From an uncultured Collinsella sp. (lineage in GTDB: Bacteria; Actinomycetota; Coriobacteriia; Coriobacteriales; Coriobacteriaceae), in contig CAUGKA010000048.1 of assembly GCA_959599615.1 (NCBI GenBank), forward strand, positions 1-12,795: a DNA stretch of 12,795 nt, given 5' to 3'. The notes under the pieces were generated by a model. It searched no databases, was not told the DNA's origin, and saw only the letters and a list, made by a program, of their open reading frames with translations. This document shows positions 11,118 to 12,795 of this stretch, one piece after another (positions within the stretch are counted from its first letter, which is position 1; each line of letters starts with the position of its first letter). A program made the translations under genes and the position numbers.

Positions 11118-12795
11118 TTAGATAACCGTCACGCGACCCTGGTTACCCACAATCGCCTTTGCCTCGGCCAGCAGCGGAATCGAGCGCGCGTTGACCTTGG
11201 CCGGCACCTCGGCACGTAGCACGCGCCCGTCCACCTGCTCGATAAAGATCTCCACGCGGTCGCCGCCCGGGTTGGCGGTAAGCACCGTGGCAAGACGCGC
11301 CATATTGCCCTGGCTAAAGCGGCTGTTGGGCACCATGACCTCAAACACCTTGGGCTTGTTGTTCTCCTCGTTAAGCTCGAGCGGCACGATCTCCTGCGCG
11401 ATGATCTGGTCGCCGCGGTCCGAGCGCTCGAGCTTGCCCTTAATGCGCACAAAGGCATCGGACAGCTGCGCGCCGGTCTCGGGATCGACCTCGCCGTACA
11501 GGTACCCCTCGGCCTCTTTATAGGTCTTGGGGAACACGACGACGGTGGCCTCGCCTTCCATGTCCTCGAGCTGCACGATGCCCATGGGGTCACCGTTTTT
11601 GGTCACGCGCTTGGACACGCTCGAGACCATGCCGGCCCACCACAGCGCCTTGCCCTCGGGAATCTCCTGGTTGATGGTGCCGCCCGTAGGATTCTGAACT
11701 TCGTAGCCGGTGTCGATCTGCGAGAACGAGAAGTCACGCGCCTTGGCTAGTGCATACTCAAACGGGCGCAGCGGATGGTCCGAGACATAGATGCCCAGAA
11801 CCTCTTTCTCCTGGCTCAGCTTGAGGTGTCGGTCCCATTCCTGGCCGTCCGGATCGGGCACGCTGACCTCGAAGCCCGAGCCCTCAACGTCGCCAAACAT
11901 ATCAAAGAACGACGTCTGACCGCTCGCGCGATCCTTCTGGCGCTTCACCGCGGCATCGATGATGTTCTCGGGGTTGTTCTTATCCACAAAGTGCATCATC
12001 TGGCGACGCGGATACCCCGTGGAGTCGAAGGCGCCTGCCTTGATGAGCGATTCGATCACGCGGCGGTTGGCCTGGCTCGAGTCCACGCGCTCGACAAAGT
12101 CGTGCAGCGTCTTAAACGGGCCGCCCGCCTCGCGCTCGGCGATAATCGCCTGCGCCACGCCGGTGCCCACGCCGCGGATGCCGGCCAGACCAAAGCGCAC
12201 GCCCTCCTTGGTAGCCGTGAACTCGGTACCGGACTCGTTGACATCTGGCGACAGCACGGGGATGCCGTCGTGACGGCATGCCGAGACGTAGTGCACGATC
12301 TTGTCGGTCTTGCCCGTATAGGACGTCAGAACGGCCGCCATGTACTCGTGCGGATAGTGCGCCTTGAGCCACGCCGTCTGCATAACCAGGATGGCGTAGC
12401 CGGCGGAGTGCGACTTGTTGAAGGCGTAGGACGCGAACTCGAGAACATCGTCCCAAATCTTCTGGGCGACCTCGCGCGTATAGTTGTTCTTGATGGCGCC
12501 GTTCATCCAGTGGTCGTAGGTGGTCTCGTCGGAGCCATCCTCCCAGTGGAGCACCGTCGACGTGAGCAGCTTGATTTTCTTCTTAGCCACGGGCTTACGG
12601 ATACGCGAGTCCGATTCGCCCTTGGAGAAGCCGCACATCTCGACGGAGATGAGCATAACCTGCTCCTGGTAGACCATGGTGCCGTAGGTTTCGCCCAGGA
12701 TGTCGTCCAGGCGGTCGTCGTAGGAGACCGCCGGCTCCTTGCCGTTCATACGGTTGATGTAGGACGAAACCATGCCGGCGCCCAGCGGGCCCGGG
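11118..12795 (-). CDS. dnaE: DNA polymerase III alpha subunit, C-terminal part (5' end outside window)
   Basis: DnaE is the replicative polymerase catalytic subunit. Only the last 558 codons are here; the frame stays open to the right edge, and the first visible residues PGPLGAG belong to the conserved RPGPL segment. The methionine at 12773 is therefore internal. Further landmarks are ETYGTMVYQEQVM, FNKSHSAGYAI and WLKAHYPHEYMAAVLTSYTG of the fingers region. A helix-hairpin-helix follows (GIRGVGTGVAQAIIAE, near 12143-12190), then the OB domain (AGMVSSVSKRVTKNGDPMGI onward, near 11535-11650). The C-terminal domain ends GNQGRVTVI. The PHP domain and the catalytic aspartates lie outside the window. 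The fingers segment after PVAKKK is about 12 residues longer than in E. coli DnaE and includes LHWEDGSDETTYDHWMNG. It is the DnaE type rather than PolC, since the OB domain lies C-terminal. The SNF2 gene follows after 28 bp. Confidence 0.97.
   Translation of the reverse strand, partial: PGPLGAGMVSSYINRMNGKEPAVSYDDRLDDILGETYGTMVYQEQVMLISVEMCGFSKGESDSRIRKPVAKKKIKLLTSTVLHWEDGSDETTYDHWMNGAIKNNYTREVAQKIWDDVLEFASYAFNKSHSAGYAILVMQTAWLKAHYPHEYMAAVLTSYTGKTDKIVHYVSACRHDGIPVLSPDVNESGTEFTATKEGVRFGLAGIRGVGTGVAQAIIAEREAGGPFKTLHDFVERVDSSQANRRVIESLIKAGAFDSTGYPRRQMMHFVDKNNPENIIDAAVKRQKDRASGQTSFFDMFGDVEGSGFEVSVPDPDGQEWDRHLKLSQEKEVLGIYVSDHPLRPFEYALAKARDFSFSQIDTGYEVQNPTGGTINQEIPEGKALWWAGMVSSVSKRVTKNGDPMGIVQLEDMEGEATVVVFPKTYKEAEGYLYGEVDPETGAQLSDAFVRIKGKLERSDRGDQIIAQEIVPLELNEENNKPKVFEVMVPNSRFSQGNMARLATVLTANPGGDRVEIFIEQVDGRVLRAEVPAKVNARSIPLLAEAKAIVGNQGRVTVI

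Noticed and set aside
1..12795. CRISPR array, tRNA, rRNA or insertion sequence
   Set aside because: Reading both strands showed no regularly spaced repeats, cloverleaf, ribosomal motif, transposase or terminal inverted repeats with target duplication.

Overview
The window is a densely packed, GC-rich bacterial chromosome segment in which every supported gene lies on the minus strand. Its protein sequences, GC-rich codon use and gene set suggest an anaerobic actinobacterium of the class Coriobacteriia, close to Collinsella. That assignment is inference from protein flavour and was not tested by a search.

In transcription order (right to left) the layout is as follows. The C-terminal 558 codons of dnaE (DNA polymerase III alpha) enter from the right edge. 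Then, 28 bp later, comes a large SWIM-zinc-finger/SNF2 helicase. Next are a superoxide reductase (desulfoferrodoxin family) followed by a terminator-like hairpin, and a 661-residue protein with the architecture of glutamine-dependent NAD synthetase. A 294-bp intergenic region follows, holding a strongly structured element, a long perfect hairpin, a promoter and a LexA-type SOS box. After it come ruvC, ruvA and ruvB, which overlap at TGATG junctions. ftfL (formate-tetrahydrofolate ligase) follows with its own promoter and a clear terminator. Last is an incomplete gene for a single-pass membrane protein with a long disordered Tyr/Pro/Gln-rich tail, which runs off the left edge.

Functionally, most of the window is genome maintenance. 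dnaE and the SNF2 ATPase form one likely transcription unit, and ruvCAB (Holliday-junction branch migration and resolution) forms another under apparent SOS control. ftfL feeds formate into one-carbon metabolism, and the superoxide reductase is a typical anaerobe defence against oxygen.

Two observations stand out. The NadE-like protein keeps both domains of the family, but the residues expected for the glutaminase triad and the ATP-pyrophosphatase loop are replaced, so it looks like a double pseudoenzyme of unknown role. The DNA between it and ruvC holds a 14-bp-stem nested fold followed by a 12-bp perfect hairpin. This is a candidate dispersed intergenic repeat or structured RNA. No mobile element, CRISPR array, tRNA or rRNA was seen.
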